Source of the DNA: JAISGQ01 sp045534445
GTDB lineage: Bacteria > Bacillota > Clostridia > Oscillospirales > Acutalibacteraceae
Assembly: GCA_045534445.1 (NCBI GenBank)
Contig: JAZSJQ010000013.1
Span: 1-11,474 of the forward strand
Reading direction: 5' to 3'
Length of the DNA stretch: 11,474 nucleotides
Part shown: in pieces, positions 5,429 to 11,474 of the stretch
Position numbering within the stretch: the first letter of the stretch is position 1
Layout of the letters: each line of letters starts with the position of its first letter
Translations under genes and position numbers: made by a program
Notes under the pieces: generated by a model
What the model saw: only the letters and a program-made list of their open reading frames with translations
What the model was told of the DNA's origin: nothing
Database searches by the model: none

Positions 5429-6177
5429 CTGAGTCTATCTCCGTTTTCAGCGGAAATAATAACGGTCTCTTCCTCACCAAAGTCGTTCATCTCATAGGAA
5501 AGGGCAATTTCTCCGTCCTTGTATTCAAGGCTGTACATCCAGTAAGCATCACTGTCGGCAGAAGAAACTTTCCATATAGTTTCGCCCACTGTGCCAATCT
5601 TCATGCAGTCGGGTCCCATATAGCCGCCGATGTAGAGGTTGCCTTCCTCATCAAAATCCCACGAAGAAGAGCCGCCGTCATAATCGGTATTGTCCCATAC
5701 AACTTCACCTGTTCTTGCGTCAAGGGCGCGCAGACGTCCGTAGACTTCTACCATTCCCTCTGCATTAAGCTCTTCATCATAAAGTGACTGCTCATTTATG
5801 TATACGAGTCCATCATACATTCCTATGTACTCAAGGGTTTCAAGCTGTGCCGCCATGCTGGTGCCTGTTTTGTATGTCCACATGGTGCTTCCGTCCTCGG
5901 CATAGGCAGTAAAGATTCTGTAAAAGCCTCCGTAATCTCCGCCGACAAAGGTTTCTTCCCATTCTATTTTTTCGGGAAGCACTGAGGGCTCTGCATCATC
6001 CGAGGGCTCTGCGTCATCCGAGGGCTCTGTATCATCGGAGGGTTCCCCAACAACAATAACTGTCGGTCCGTCGGCACCGCCGATGCTGTCAATTGCATCG
6101 TTTTCTGTATCCTTGCCGCAGGCGCAGAGGGAAAGAAGCATAATGACTGCCATAATGATTGCAATAATTTTTTTCAT
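5425..6177 (-). CDS. lipoprotein with PQQ-like propeller repeats
   Basis: A 250-residue exported lipoprotein, first gene of a three-gene operon. I chose the ATG at 6177 rather than one nine codons upstream because AAGGAGG (6186-6192) lies eight bases before it and the signal peptide then begins with MKK. The signal is hydrophobic (residues 4-17) and ends in LCAC, with Cys20 the likely lipidated residue. Then come SIGGADGPTVIVV (31-43), an acidic linker with six-residue EPSDD(T/A) repeats (45-65), and a beta-rich domain. That domain has PQQ/quinoprotein-like features: ALDARTGEVVW, then FDEEGNLYIGGY and GETIWKV. It is too short for a complete seven- or eight-blade propeller, so a partial propeller or assembly with partners is likely. 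No enzymatic residues are recognised. A binding or sensing role at the outer face of the membrane is inferred only. Confidence 0.82.
   Translation of the reverse strand: MKKIIAIIMAVIMLLSLCACGKDTENDAIDSIGGADGPTVIVVGEPSDDTEPSDDAEPSDDAEPSVLPEKIEWEETFVGGDYGGFYRIFTAYAEDGSTMWTYKTGTSMAAQLETLEYIGMYDGLVYINEQSLYDEELNAEGMVEVYGRLRALDARTGEVVWDNTDYDGGSSSWDFDEEGNLYIGGYMGPDCMKIGTVGETIWKVSSADSDAYWMYSLEYKDGEIALSYEMNDFGEEETVIISAENGDRLR
5984..6046. repeat. 18-bp tandem repeat, about 3.5 copies, inside the lipoprotein gene
   Basis: Units begin at 5984, 6002 and 6020, with a partial copy at 6038; each starts GAGGGCTCTG. In frame they encode the EPSDD(T/A) linker between the lipidated N-terminus and the beta domain. 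Copy-number change would alter linker length without breaking the frame. Confidence 0.85.
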
Positions 6178-6209
6178 AATATGTTCCTCCTTGTTTCTTT
6201 TCATGCTTT

Positions 6210-6238
6210 ATTATAGCAGAGCAGTACAGCAAAAGCAA
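6210..6238 (-). promoter_or_regulatory. promoter of the lipoprotein/DUF3795/pseudo-ATPase operon
   Basis: On the minus strand, TTGCTT (-35, 6233-6238) and TATAAT (-10, 6210-6215) are 17 bases apart, 32 bases before the chosen ATG. This gives the operon its own promoter, downstream of the glgP terminator. Confidence 0.75.
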
Positions 6239-6275
6239 GGGGAAGCAAAATGCCGTGCGGTAAATTCAAGATACA

Positions 6276-6320
6276 GACGGGCGGCTGATAGCCGCCCCTA
6301 CGCGGGGATTTTAGCCCCGT
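6276..6320. repeat. REP-like palindromic repeat
   Basis: GACGGGCGGCTGATAGCCGC begins a hairpin with arms 6279-6286 and 6290-6297 and the same GAT loop as at 193-211, again followed by CCCCTACG (6295-6302). A second hairpin, CGGGG/CCCCG (6303-6307/6315-6319), follows at once. It lies between glgP and the lipoprotein operon. Confidence 0.72.
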
Positions 6321-6324
6321 CGTG

Positions 6325-6360
6325 TAAAAAACGGGAGGGTGCTGATGCCCTCCCGTTTTT
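6325..6360. terminator. intrinsic terminator of malQ-glgP
   Basis: ACGGGAGGG (6331-6339) pairs perfectly with CCCTCCCGT (6348-6356). An A-run lies to its left, giving the T-run for leftward transcripts, and a T-run to its right. It lies about 15 bases past the glgP stop codon. Confidence 0.88.
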
Positions 6361-6372
6361 ATTTGGGTTTAT

Positions 6373-8706
6373 TTATACGTTCCAGATTTCGCGAGCGTAT
6401 TCGATAATGGTTCTGTCGCTTGAGAATGCGCCTGCGTTGGCTACATTTGCAAGGCACTTTCTTGCAAATGCTTTACTGTCGGAATAGTCAGCAATAGCCT
6501 GAAGCTTTCTCTCGCAGTAGGGAACAAGGTCGAGGAGAATATAATAATGGTCGGGCTTATGCCAGTGTGCACCCTTGAGGATAGCGTTGTAAAGCTCACG
6601 GAACATTCCTGTGCCGTTGTCGTCAAGAGTGCCGTCAATAAGAGAATCCATGACCTTCTTGATATTTGCGTCCTCATTGTATATCTTCATGGGGTCATAG
6701 GTGTTTTCTATAGCCTTGATATCCTCAACTCTTGCGCCGAAGATATAGTTGTTCTCTTCCCCTGCTTCGCGGACGATCTCAACGTTTGCGCCGTCGTAAG
6801 TGCCGAGGGTAACAGCGCCGTTGAGCATGAACTTCATGTTGCCTGTGCCTGATGCCTCGGTGCCTGCGGTGGAAATCTGCTCGGAGATATCTGCGGCAGG
6901 AGTGAGCTTTTCTGCGTAGGTCACGTTGTAGTTTTCAACAAAGATGACCTGCATCTTGTCATTTACATCGGGGTCGGAGTTTACAAGGTTTCCTATCTCG
7001 TTGATAAGCTTGATAATGCCCTTTGCGCGGTAATAGCCGGGAGCCGCCTTTGCGCCGAAGATAAATGCGGTGGGGTTCATGTTCTTTACTCTGCCGTCCT
7101 TGATGGCGTAATAGATATAAAGAATCGAGAGAGCGTTCATGAACTGGCGCTTATATTCGTGGAGGCGCTTTATCTGAATGTCAAAGATAAATGCAGAATC
7201 AAGTATCTTTCCGTCGTGAGCCTTGACAAATGCAGAAAGTTCTTCCTTCTTCGCCTTCTTTATCTGCATGAACTCTTCGATCGCCTTGTCGTCATCAAGG
7301 TAAGCTTCAAGCTTTTTAAGCTCGTCGAGGTTCTTAATAAAGCCGTCACCGATGCGGTCTTTAATGAACTTTGAAAGCTGGGGGTTGGCAAGTGCCAGCC
7401 ATCTTCTCTGTGTGATACCATTGGTCTTATTGTTGAAGCGCTCGGGATATACTGCGTACCACTCTTTGAGAGCATCGTCCTTGAGTATCTCGGTATGAAG
7501 CCATGCAACGCCGTTTATGGAGTGTCCTGCATAGATAGCAAGGCGTGCCATGTGGATAACGCCGCCTGTGATGATGTGGTAGATCTCAGCGTCCTTGCCC
7601 TTTATGCCCTTCTTCATAAATTCGTCGCGCATGCGTCTGTCGATCATTACGACAAAATCGTAGACCTCGGGAACTACGCTGAAGAAAAGCTTTGTGCTCC
7701 ACTTTTCGAGAGCTTCAGCCATAACTGTGTGGTTTGTATATGCAAAGGTCTTCTGAGCGATTGCGAATGCACTCTCAAAGTCAAGTCCCTTTTCGTCAAC
7801 GAGTATCCTCATAAGCTCAGGGATAGCAACAACGGGGTGGGTATCGTTGAGCTGGATCGCGTAGGTTTCGGGGAATTTGCCCCATTCAGAGCCGAATTTT
7901 GCCTCGTACTTTCTGACCATATCACGGACAGATGCGGCAGAGAAGAAGTACTGCTGCTTGAGTCTAAGGCGCTTGCCTTCTTCGGTCTCGTCGTTGGGGT
8001 AAAGAGTATCGGAAATCTGCTCAGCCTTTGTTCTTTCGGCAACGGATTCTTCACGGAGGTTTCTGTTGAACTTGTCAAAATCGAAATTGCATACAGGCTC
8101 GCTCTGCCAGAGGCGAAGGGTATTGACGGTCTTTCCGCCGTAGCCGATAACGGGCATATCGTAAGGCACTGCCCAAACCTTCTGGTCGGCGTAGTTTATG
8201 AGGATTTTTTCGTCCTCTCTGCGGACAGACCAAGGATCACCGCAGGAAAGCCAATCGTCTGCATATTCCTTCTGGAAGCCGTTTTCGATCCTCTGCTTGA
8301 AAAGACCGTAACGGTAGCGGATTCCGTAGCCGTCAAGGGGAATATCATGGGTTGCGGCAGAATCAAGGAAGCAGGCTGCAAGTCTGCCGAGACCGCCGTT
8401 GCCCAGTGCATCGTCTTCAATCTCTTCAAACATGCCTATGTCTCTTCCTTCTGATTCAAGGATGGCCTTGGTATCGTCAAGAAGTCCGAGGTTCATAAGG
8501 TTGCTGTAGATAAGTCTTCCTACAAGGAATTCTGCTGAAAGATAGGAGGCTCTCTTGGGCTTTTCCTCTTTGTCGCTGTTTTTGTAAGCATAGGCGCAGG
8601 CGGCACGGGAAACAGCCTCGTAAAGCTCTTTTACACTTGCGTTTGCTATGCTCTTGCCGCTCAGCTCAAGTATTTTTTCAATGTCATTCTTGTAATTTGC
8701 GTTCAT
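6373..8706 (-). CDS. glgP: glycogen/maltodextrin phosphorylase (GT35)
   Basis: PLP-dependent enzyme that releases glucose-1-phosphate from the non-reducing ends of alpha-1,4-glucans; cytosolic. The 777 residues are slightly short for the family, mainly because the N-terminus lacks the long regulatory extension of animal enzymes. Conserved blocks: EDDALGNGGLGRLAACFLDS (97-116), QLNDTHP (285-291), NGITQRRW (429-436), QIKRLHEYKRQ (511-521) and the PLP-binding EASGTGNMKF (618-627) with the Schiff-base Lys625, followed by NGAVTLGTYDGANVE. The C-terminus SDRTIIEYA is typical. It follows malQ after 15 bases, with a GGAG in the gap, and is last in the operon before a strong terminator. Glycogen and imported maltodextrin phosphorylases cannot be told apart by eye. 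The malQ partner fits maltodextrin or storage-glucan breakdown. Confidence 0.96.
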   Translation of the reverse strand: MNANYKNDIEKILELSGKSIANASVKELYEAVSRAACAYAYKNSDKEEKPKRASYLSAEFLVGRLIYSNLMNLGLLDDTKAILESEGRDIGMFEEIEDDALGNGGLGRLAACFLDSAATHDIPLDGYGIRYRYGLFKQRIENGFQKEYADDWLSCGDPWSVRREDEKILINYADQKVWAVPYDMPVIGYGGKTVNTLRLWQSEPVCNFDFDKFNRNLREESVAERTKAEQISDTLYPNDETEEGKRLRLKQQYFFSAASVRDMVRKYEAKFGSEWGKFPETYAIQLNDTHPVVAIPELMRILVDEKGLDFESAFAIAQKTFAYTNHTVMAEALEKWSTKLFFSVVPEVYDFVVMIDRRMRDEFMKKGIKGKDAEIYHIITGGVIHMARLAIYAGHSINGVAWLHTEILKDDALKEWYAVYPERFNNKTNGITQRRWLALANPQLSKFIKDRIGDGFIKNLDELKKLEAYLDDDKAIEEFMQIKKAKKEELSAFVKAHDGKILDSAFIFDIQIKRLHEYKRQFMNALSILYIYYAIKDGRVKNMNPTAFIFGAKAAPGYYRAKGIIKLINEIGNLVNSDPDVNDKMQVIFVENYNVTYAEKLTPAADISEQISTAGTEASGTGNMKFMLNGAVTLGTYDGANVEIVREAGEENNYIFGARVEDIKAIENTYDPMKIYNEDANIKKVMDSLIDGTLDDNGTGMFRELYNAILKGAHWHKPDHYYILLDLVPYCERKLQAIADYSDSKAFARKCLANVANAGAFSSDRTIIEYAREIWNV

Positions 8707-8721
8707 TGTATCACTCCAAAA

Positions 8722-10212
8722 TTATCTGTCGTATGTGACAGTAAGTTCTTTTATTCTGTTTGCAAGAGCATCTGTAAGATAGCCGCTCTCTGCTCGCCAT
8801 TCCCAGTTGCCGCCGAGGGTCGAAGGGCAATTTATGCGAGCCTCGTTATCAAGCTCCAGATAGTCCTGCATCTGGAAAATGACAGTATCTGCAACACTTG
8901 CGTAGCCAAGCTTTATCGCCGCCTTGGGCATATCGCAGGTACGCTTTACATTGAGGTAATTCTTAATAAAGCGGAGCTGACGCGGCTTCTGCTTTGCAAA
9001 ATAGCCGACAAGCGTATCATTATCATGGGTGCCGCCGTAGCAGACGCAGTTTGACTCATAATGGTGAGGAAGGAATGTATTCTTTGCATCGGAATCAAAG
9101 CCGAATACAAGCACCTTCATACCCGGGTAGCCTATTTTTTTAAGAAGCTGCTGAACAGGCTTTAATGCAACACCCAGATCTTCTGCTATTATCTTGGAAT
9201 TACCGATAGACTCATTTATAGCTTCGATAAGATGTATACCGGGGCCTTCCTTATATTCGCCGTTCATGGCGGTCTCGCTGTCAGCAGGGATAGAATAGTA
9301 TCGGACGATGCCTATAAAGTGGTCGATACGGATTATATCGTAAAGCTTTGCGGAGAAGGTCATTCTCTTTCTCCACCAGGAATAGCCGTCCTCTTTCATG
9401 TATTCCCAGTTATAGAGGGGATTTCCCCAGAGCTGACCTGTGGCGGAGAAATAATCGGGAGGTACTCCTGCAACGGCGGTGGGACGCTTTCTGTAGTCAA
9501 GCAGGAACTGTTCGGGATTTGCCCATGTGTCGGCGCTGTCCATTGCAACATAAATTGGAATATCGCCTATTATCTGCACTCCGATATTGTTTACATAATT
9601 TCTCAGCTTATTCCACTGCTCATAGAACTTGAACTGCAAGAACCACCAGAAGTCAATTTCATCGGCAAGGGATCTTTTATATTCTGCCATTACCGATTCT
9701 TCTCTCATTCTCACAGGCTCATCCCATTCGTGCCATGACTTATTGTCAAACTCGAATTTAAGCGCCATGTAGAAGCAGTAGTCTTCGAGGGCGTCCTTAT
9801 TTTCCTCCTTGAAGGAAAGGAAATCCTCGGCGTTCTTATCCTGATTCTTATAAGCTTTTTTCAGCACCTTGAAGCGTGAGGCGTAGATTTTTGCGTAATC
9901 TACCTTTTTTTCATCACTGCCCCAGTCTTCATTTTCGGCATCGGCTTTTGTTATGAGACCTTCTTCCATAAGGGTCTCAAGATCGATGAAATAAGGGTTT
10001 CCTGCAAAGGCGGAAAATGACTGATAAGGAGAATCGCCGTAGCTTGTAGGACCTACGGGAAGCACCTGCCAGTATTTCTGACCCGAGGCGGCAAGAAAAT
10101 CCGCAAAGCGGTATGCCTCCTTGCCGAGGGTGCCTATACCGTATCGGGAAGGCAGAGAGGATATGGGCATTAATATGCCTGCACCTCTTATGAATCTTTT
10201 TTGCTTTTTCAT
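8722..10212 (-). CDS. malQ: 4-alpha-glucanotransferase (amylomaltase, GH77)
   Basis: Transfers alpha-1,4-glucan segments between maltodextrins, releasing glucose and making longer chains that the downstream phosphorylase can use; cytosolic. The 496 residues match the bacterial amylomaltase length. Conserved parts are GILMPISSLPSRYGIG (12-27), YWQVLPVGPT followed by GDSPYQSFSAFAGNP, GDIPIYVAMDSADTW (216-230), and VAGVPPDYFS, the segment that forms the active-site loop. The catalytic triad is present: nucleophile Asp297 in RIDHF, acid/base Glu344 in AEDLG and Asp397 in THDNDT. The start follows AAGGAG by seven bases. It is the promoter-proximal gene of malQ-glgP and is divergent from nth. No sugar transporter or LacI-type regulator is visible in the window. 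Confidence 0.96.
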   Translation of the reverse strand: MKKQKRFIRGAGILMPISSLPSRYGIGTLGKEAYRFADFLAASGQKYWQVLPVGPTSYGDSPYQSFSAFAGNPYFIDLETLMEEGLITKADAENEDWGSDEKKVDYAKIYASRFKVLKKAYKNQDKNAEDFLSFKEENKDALEDYCFYMALKFEFDNKSWHEWDEPVRMREESVMAEYKRSLADEIDFWWFLQFKFYEQWNKLRNYVNNIGVQIIGDIPIYVAMDSADTWANPEQFLLDYRKRPTAVAGVPPDYFSATGQLWGNPLYNWEYMKEDGYSWWRKRMTFSAKLYDIIRIDHFIGIVRYYSIPADSETAMNGEYKEGPGIHLIEAINESIGNSKIIAEDLGVALKPVQQLLKKIGYPGMKVLVFGFDSDAKNTFLPHHYESNCVCYGGTHDNDTLVGYFAKQKPRQLRFIKNYLNVKRTCDMPKAAIKLGYASVADTVIFQMQDYLELDNEARINCPSTLGGNWEWRAESGYLTDALANRIKELTVTYDR

Positions 10213-10260
10213 TATGCATTCTCCTTAGGGAAGGAAAAGTCTGGTTTGCTCGCTTTGTGC

Positions 10261-10289
10261 ATTATACTATATTATGCCTGATTTTTCAA
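10261..10289 (-). promoter_or_regulatory. promoter of malQ-glgP
   Basis: On the minus strand, TTGAAA (-35, 10284-10289) and a consensus TATAAT (-10, 10261-10266) have a 17-base spacer. This is close to the sigma-A consensus. No operator-like palindrome is obvious around it. Confidence 0.82.
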
Positions 10290-10303
10290 TGATAATGTAA
10301 CAG

Positions 10304-10332
10304 TTGCGAATTTGTTCTCCCCGGTGTATAAT
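10304..10332 (+). promoter_or_regulatory. promoter of nth
   Basis: TTGCGA (10304-10309) and a consensus TATAAT (10327-10332) are 17 bases apart, 26 bases before the nth ATG. Its -35 box lies only 14 bases from the divergent malQ -35 box. Confidence 0.8.
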
Positions 10333-10358
10333 TTTATTGTCAGTAAAGGAGTTTTTAT

Positions 10359-11006
10359 ATGAATAACATAAATGAAATGAAGATTAAACGCTGTGCCTCT
10401 GTGGTCGAAGAACTGAAAAAGCTGTACCCTGAGGCTGTGTGCTCCCTTAATTACACCGAGCCTCTGCACCTGCTTATTGCCACGCGCCTTGCGGCTCAGT
10501 GCACCGATGCAAGGGTAAACCTTGTCACCCCTGTGCTGTTTTCACGATTCCCGACCCTTGAGGCTCTGAGCGAGGCAAGTGTCGAAGAAATCGAAGAAAT
10601 AATAAAGTCCTGCGGTCTTTACAAGACAAAGGCAAGAGATATTTCCGCCCTTTCAAAAATGCTTCGCTATGATTTAGGCGGCGTTATGCCCGACACCCTT
10701 GAGGGGCTTTTGAAGCTCCCGGGAATCGGCAGAAAGACTGCAAATCTTATGATGGGTGACGTTTACGGCAAGCCCGCAGTGGTTGCCGACACCCACTGCA
10801 TACGCATTTCAAACCGCCTCGGGCTGTGCGATTCAAAGGATCCTCACAAGGTGGAATTACAGCTTAAGGCTATCTGTGACCCCCAGGAATCAAACGACCT
10901 CTGCCACCGCTTTGTTCTCTTCGGCAGGGACATCTGCACCGCACGAAATCCCAAGTGCGCAGAGTGCCCGATTTCCGACTTGTGCGAAGTGCCAAAAACT
11001 ATATGA
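10359..11006 (+). CDS. nth: endonuclease III, DNA glycosylase/AP lyase
   Basis: Bifunctional base-excision repair enzyme that removes oxidised pyrimidines and cleaves at abasic sites. The 215 residues are the usual length. The helix-hairpin-helix LPGIGRKTANLMM (120-132) carries the catalytic Lys126, and VADTHCIRISNR (142-153) carries the catalytic Asp144. Their 18-residue spacing equals that of E. coli Lys120 and Asp138. A [4Fe-4S] loop ends the protein: C193-x6-C200-x2-C203-x5-C209, the classic pattern. An AAAGGAG precedes the start by seven bases. It is transcribed away from malQ and has no clear terminator before rpmB, so some read-through into rpmB is possible. Confidence 0.96.
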   Translation: MNNINEMKIKRCASVVEELKKLYPEAVCSLNYTEPLHLLIATRLAAQCTDARVNLVTPVLFSRFPTLEALSEASVEEIEEIIKSCGLYKTKARDISALSKMLRYDLGGVMPDTLEGLLKLPGIGRKTANLMMGDVYGKPAVVADTHCIRISNRLGLCDSKDPHKVELQLKAICDPQESNDLCHRFVLFGRDICTARNPKCAECPISDLCEVPKTI

Positions 11007-11037
11007 TAATTTACTTTCTAAATTTCTCAAAAAACTA

Positions 11038-11066
11038 TTGCATATTTTAACTTGTTCTGCTAAAAT
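11038..11066 (+). promoter_or_regulatory. promoter of rpmB
   Basis: TTGCAT (11038-11043) and TAAAAT (11061-11066) are 17 bases apart in the AT-rich nth-rpmB gap, 42 bases before the rpmB start. Confidence 0.68.
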
Positions 11067-11108
11067 AACTTCGTTGCTTAGTTTTTTACTCAAAGGAGGT
11101 GCAGATCC

Positions 11109-11297
11109 ATGGCAAAATGTGATTTCTGCGGTAAGGAAGTTTCTTTCGGCATCAGACAGTCTCACTCTCACAGACGTTCCAACAGAACCTGGAAGCCCAA
11201 CGTAAAGCGTGTTAAGGCTATCGTAGCCGGTTCTCCTAAAAGAGTACATGCTTGCACTCGCTGCCTGCGTTCCGGTAAGGTAACCCGTGCTATCTAA
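11109..11297 (+). CDS. rpmB: 50S ribosomal protein L28, zinc-ribbon type
   Basis: Structural protein of the large ribosomal subunit. The 62 residues are typical of bacterial L28. CDFC (Cys4, Cys7) and CTRC (Cys49, Cys52) form the four-cysteine zinc site of the C-plus form. Between them is a basic RNA-binding stretch, HSHRRSNRTWKPNVKRV (19-35). An unusually complete Shine-Dalgarno, AAAGGAGGTG (11093-11102), precedes the ATG. The gene is monocistronic, with its own promoter and a strong terminator. Many bacteria also carry a cysteine-free L28 used under zinc starvation; none is in this window. Confidence 0.97.
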   Translation: MAKCDFCGKEVSFGIRQSHSHRRSNRTWKPNVKRVKAIVAGSPKRVHACTRCLRSGKVTRAI

Positions 11298-11317
11298 GCA
11301 AGTTACTGAGAAATGAT

Positions 11318-11358
11318 ACACCCTGTTCGGAAGAACAGGGTGTTTTGCTTTATATTTT
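11318..11358 (+). terminator. intrinsic terminator of rpmB
   Basis: ACACCCTGTTC (11318-11328) pairs perfectly with GAACAGGGTGT (11333-11343) around a GGAA tetraloop. A T-rich tail (TTTGCTTTATATTTTT) follows. Confidence 0.92.
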
Positions 11359-11395
11359 TCGGGAGGATGATATCGAGAATATTTATTTTCTCACT

Positions 11396-11474
11396 CCCCT
11401 GCGGTCGTAAGGGGGCATCGGTTCGCGCGTTAAATTTTGAGGACGGTCGATTGATAATCAAGACGGATCGTAGC
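11396..11474. repeat. decayed palindromic intergenic repeat at the right edge
   Basis: GGACGGTCGATTGATAATC (11441-11459) differs at one base from 189-207, but the right arm is altered (AATCAAGA instead of AATCGCCC), so only a 4-bp stem remains. A small hairpin, CCCCT/AGGGG (11396-11400/11410-11414), precedes it. It runs off the window. I see no gene between the rpmB terminator and the edge. Confidence 0.55.

Noticed and set aside
5083..5787. 234-codon plus-strand frame across the DUF3795 and lipoprotein genes
   Set aside because: It spans the junction of two well-supported minus-strand genes and its product has no domain or signal; a shadow frame.
6178..6204. upstream ATG at 6204 for the lipoprotein
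   Set aside because: It would add nine charged residues before the signal peptide and has no ribosome binding site, whereas the ATG at 6177 has a well-spaced AAGGAGG.
7495..8454. 319-codon open frame antisense to glgP
   Set aside because: Lies wholly inside a clearly conserved gene, with no start signals and no recognisable domain; the same applies to the antisense frame at 1396-2115 within htpG.
11367..11474. ATG with a frame open to the window edge after GGGAGG
   Set aside because: The GGAGG abuts the ATG with no spacing and most of the frame runs through the decayed intergenic repeat, so it is probably not a gene. More sequence would be needed to exclude it fully.

Overview
The window looks like chromosomal DNA from a gut-type Clostridia, most likely an Oscillospirales/Ruminococcus-like bacterium. 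This is inferred from strong AGGAGG-type ribosome binding sites, sigma-A-type promoters with 17-bp spacers, a CIRCE heat-shock operator, a zinc-ribbon L28, a glutamate dehydrogenase very like that of Clostridium symbiosum, and GC-rich palindromic intergenic repeats of the kind common in these genomes. No species can be named from the sequence alone.

Layout. Positions 1-339 hold no gene, only repeats and a terminator. htpG (Hsp90) runs leftward from 2214 under a promoter that overlaps a CIRCE operator. Divergent from it, gdhA (glutamate dehydrogenase) runs rightward at 2486-3829; a perfect 18-bp palindrome sits between its -35 and -10 boxes. Next come a truncated remnant of a dihydrofolate-reductase-like gene (3950-4093), which still has a promoter and ribosome binding site, and a 213-bp MITE-like palindromic element (4093-4305). 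A compact leftward three-gene operon follows (6177 to 4309). It encodes a small lipoprotein with PQQ-like propeller repeats, a Cys-rich DUF3795-type protein, and an ABC-ATPase-like protein that has lost its catalytic residues. A leftward malQ-glgP operon (10212 to 6373) breaks down maltodextrin or glycogen: the glucanotransferase reshapes short glucans and the phosphorylase releases glucose-1-phosphate. Finally nth (endonuclease III, divergent from malQ) and rpmB (ribosomal protein L28) run rightward. The window ends in another decayed copy of the intergenic repeat.

Most of the window is core metabolism and housekeeping. The least explained part is the lipoprotein / DUF3795 / pseudo-ATPase operon. 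Other points of note are HrcA-type control of htpG, the operator-like palindrome at gdhA, the MITE-like element, and the palindromic repeats whose arms show compensatory base changes.
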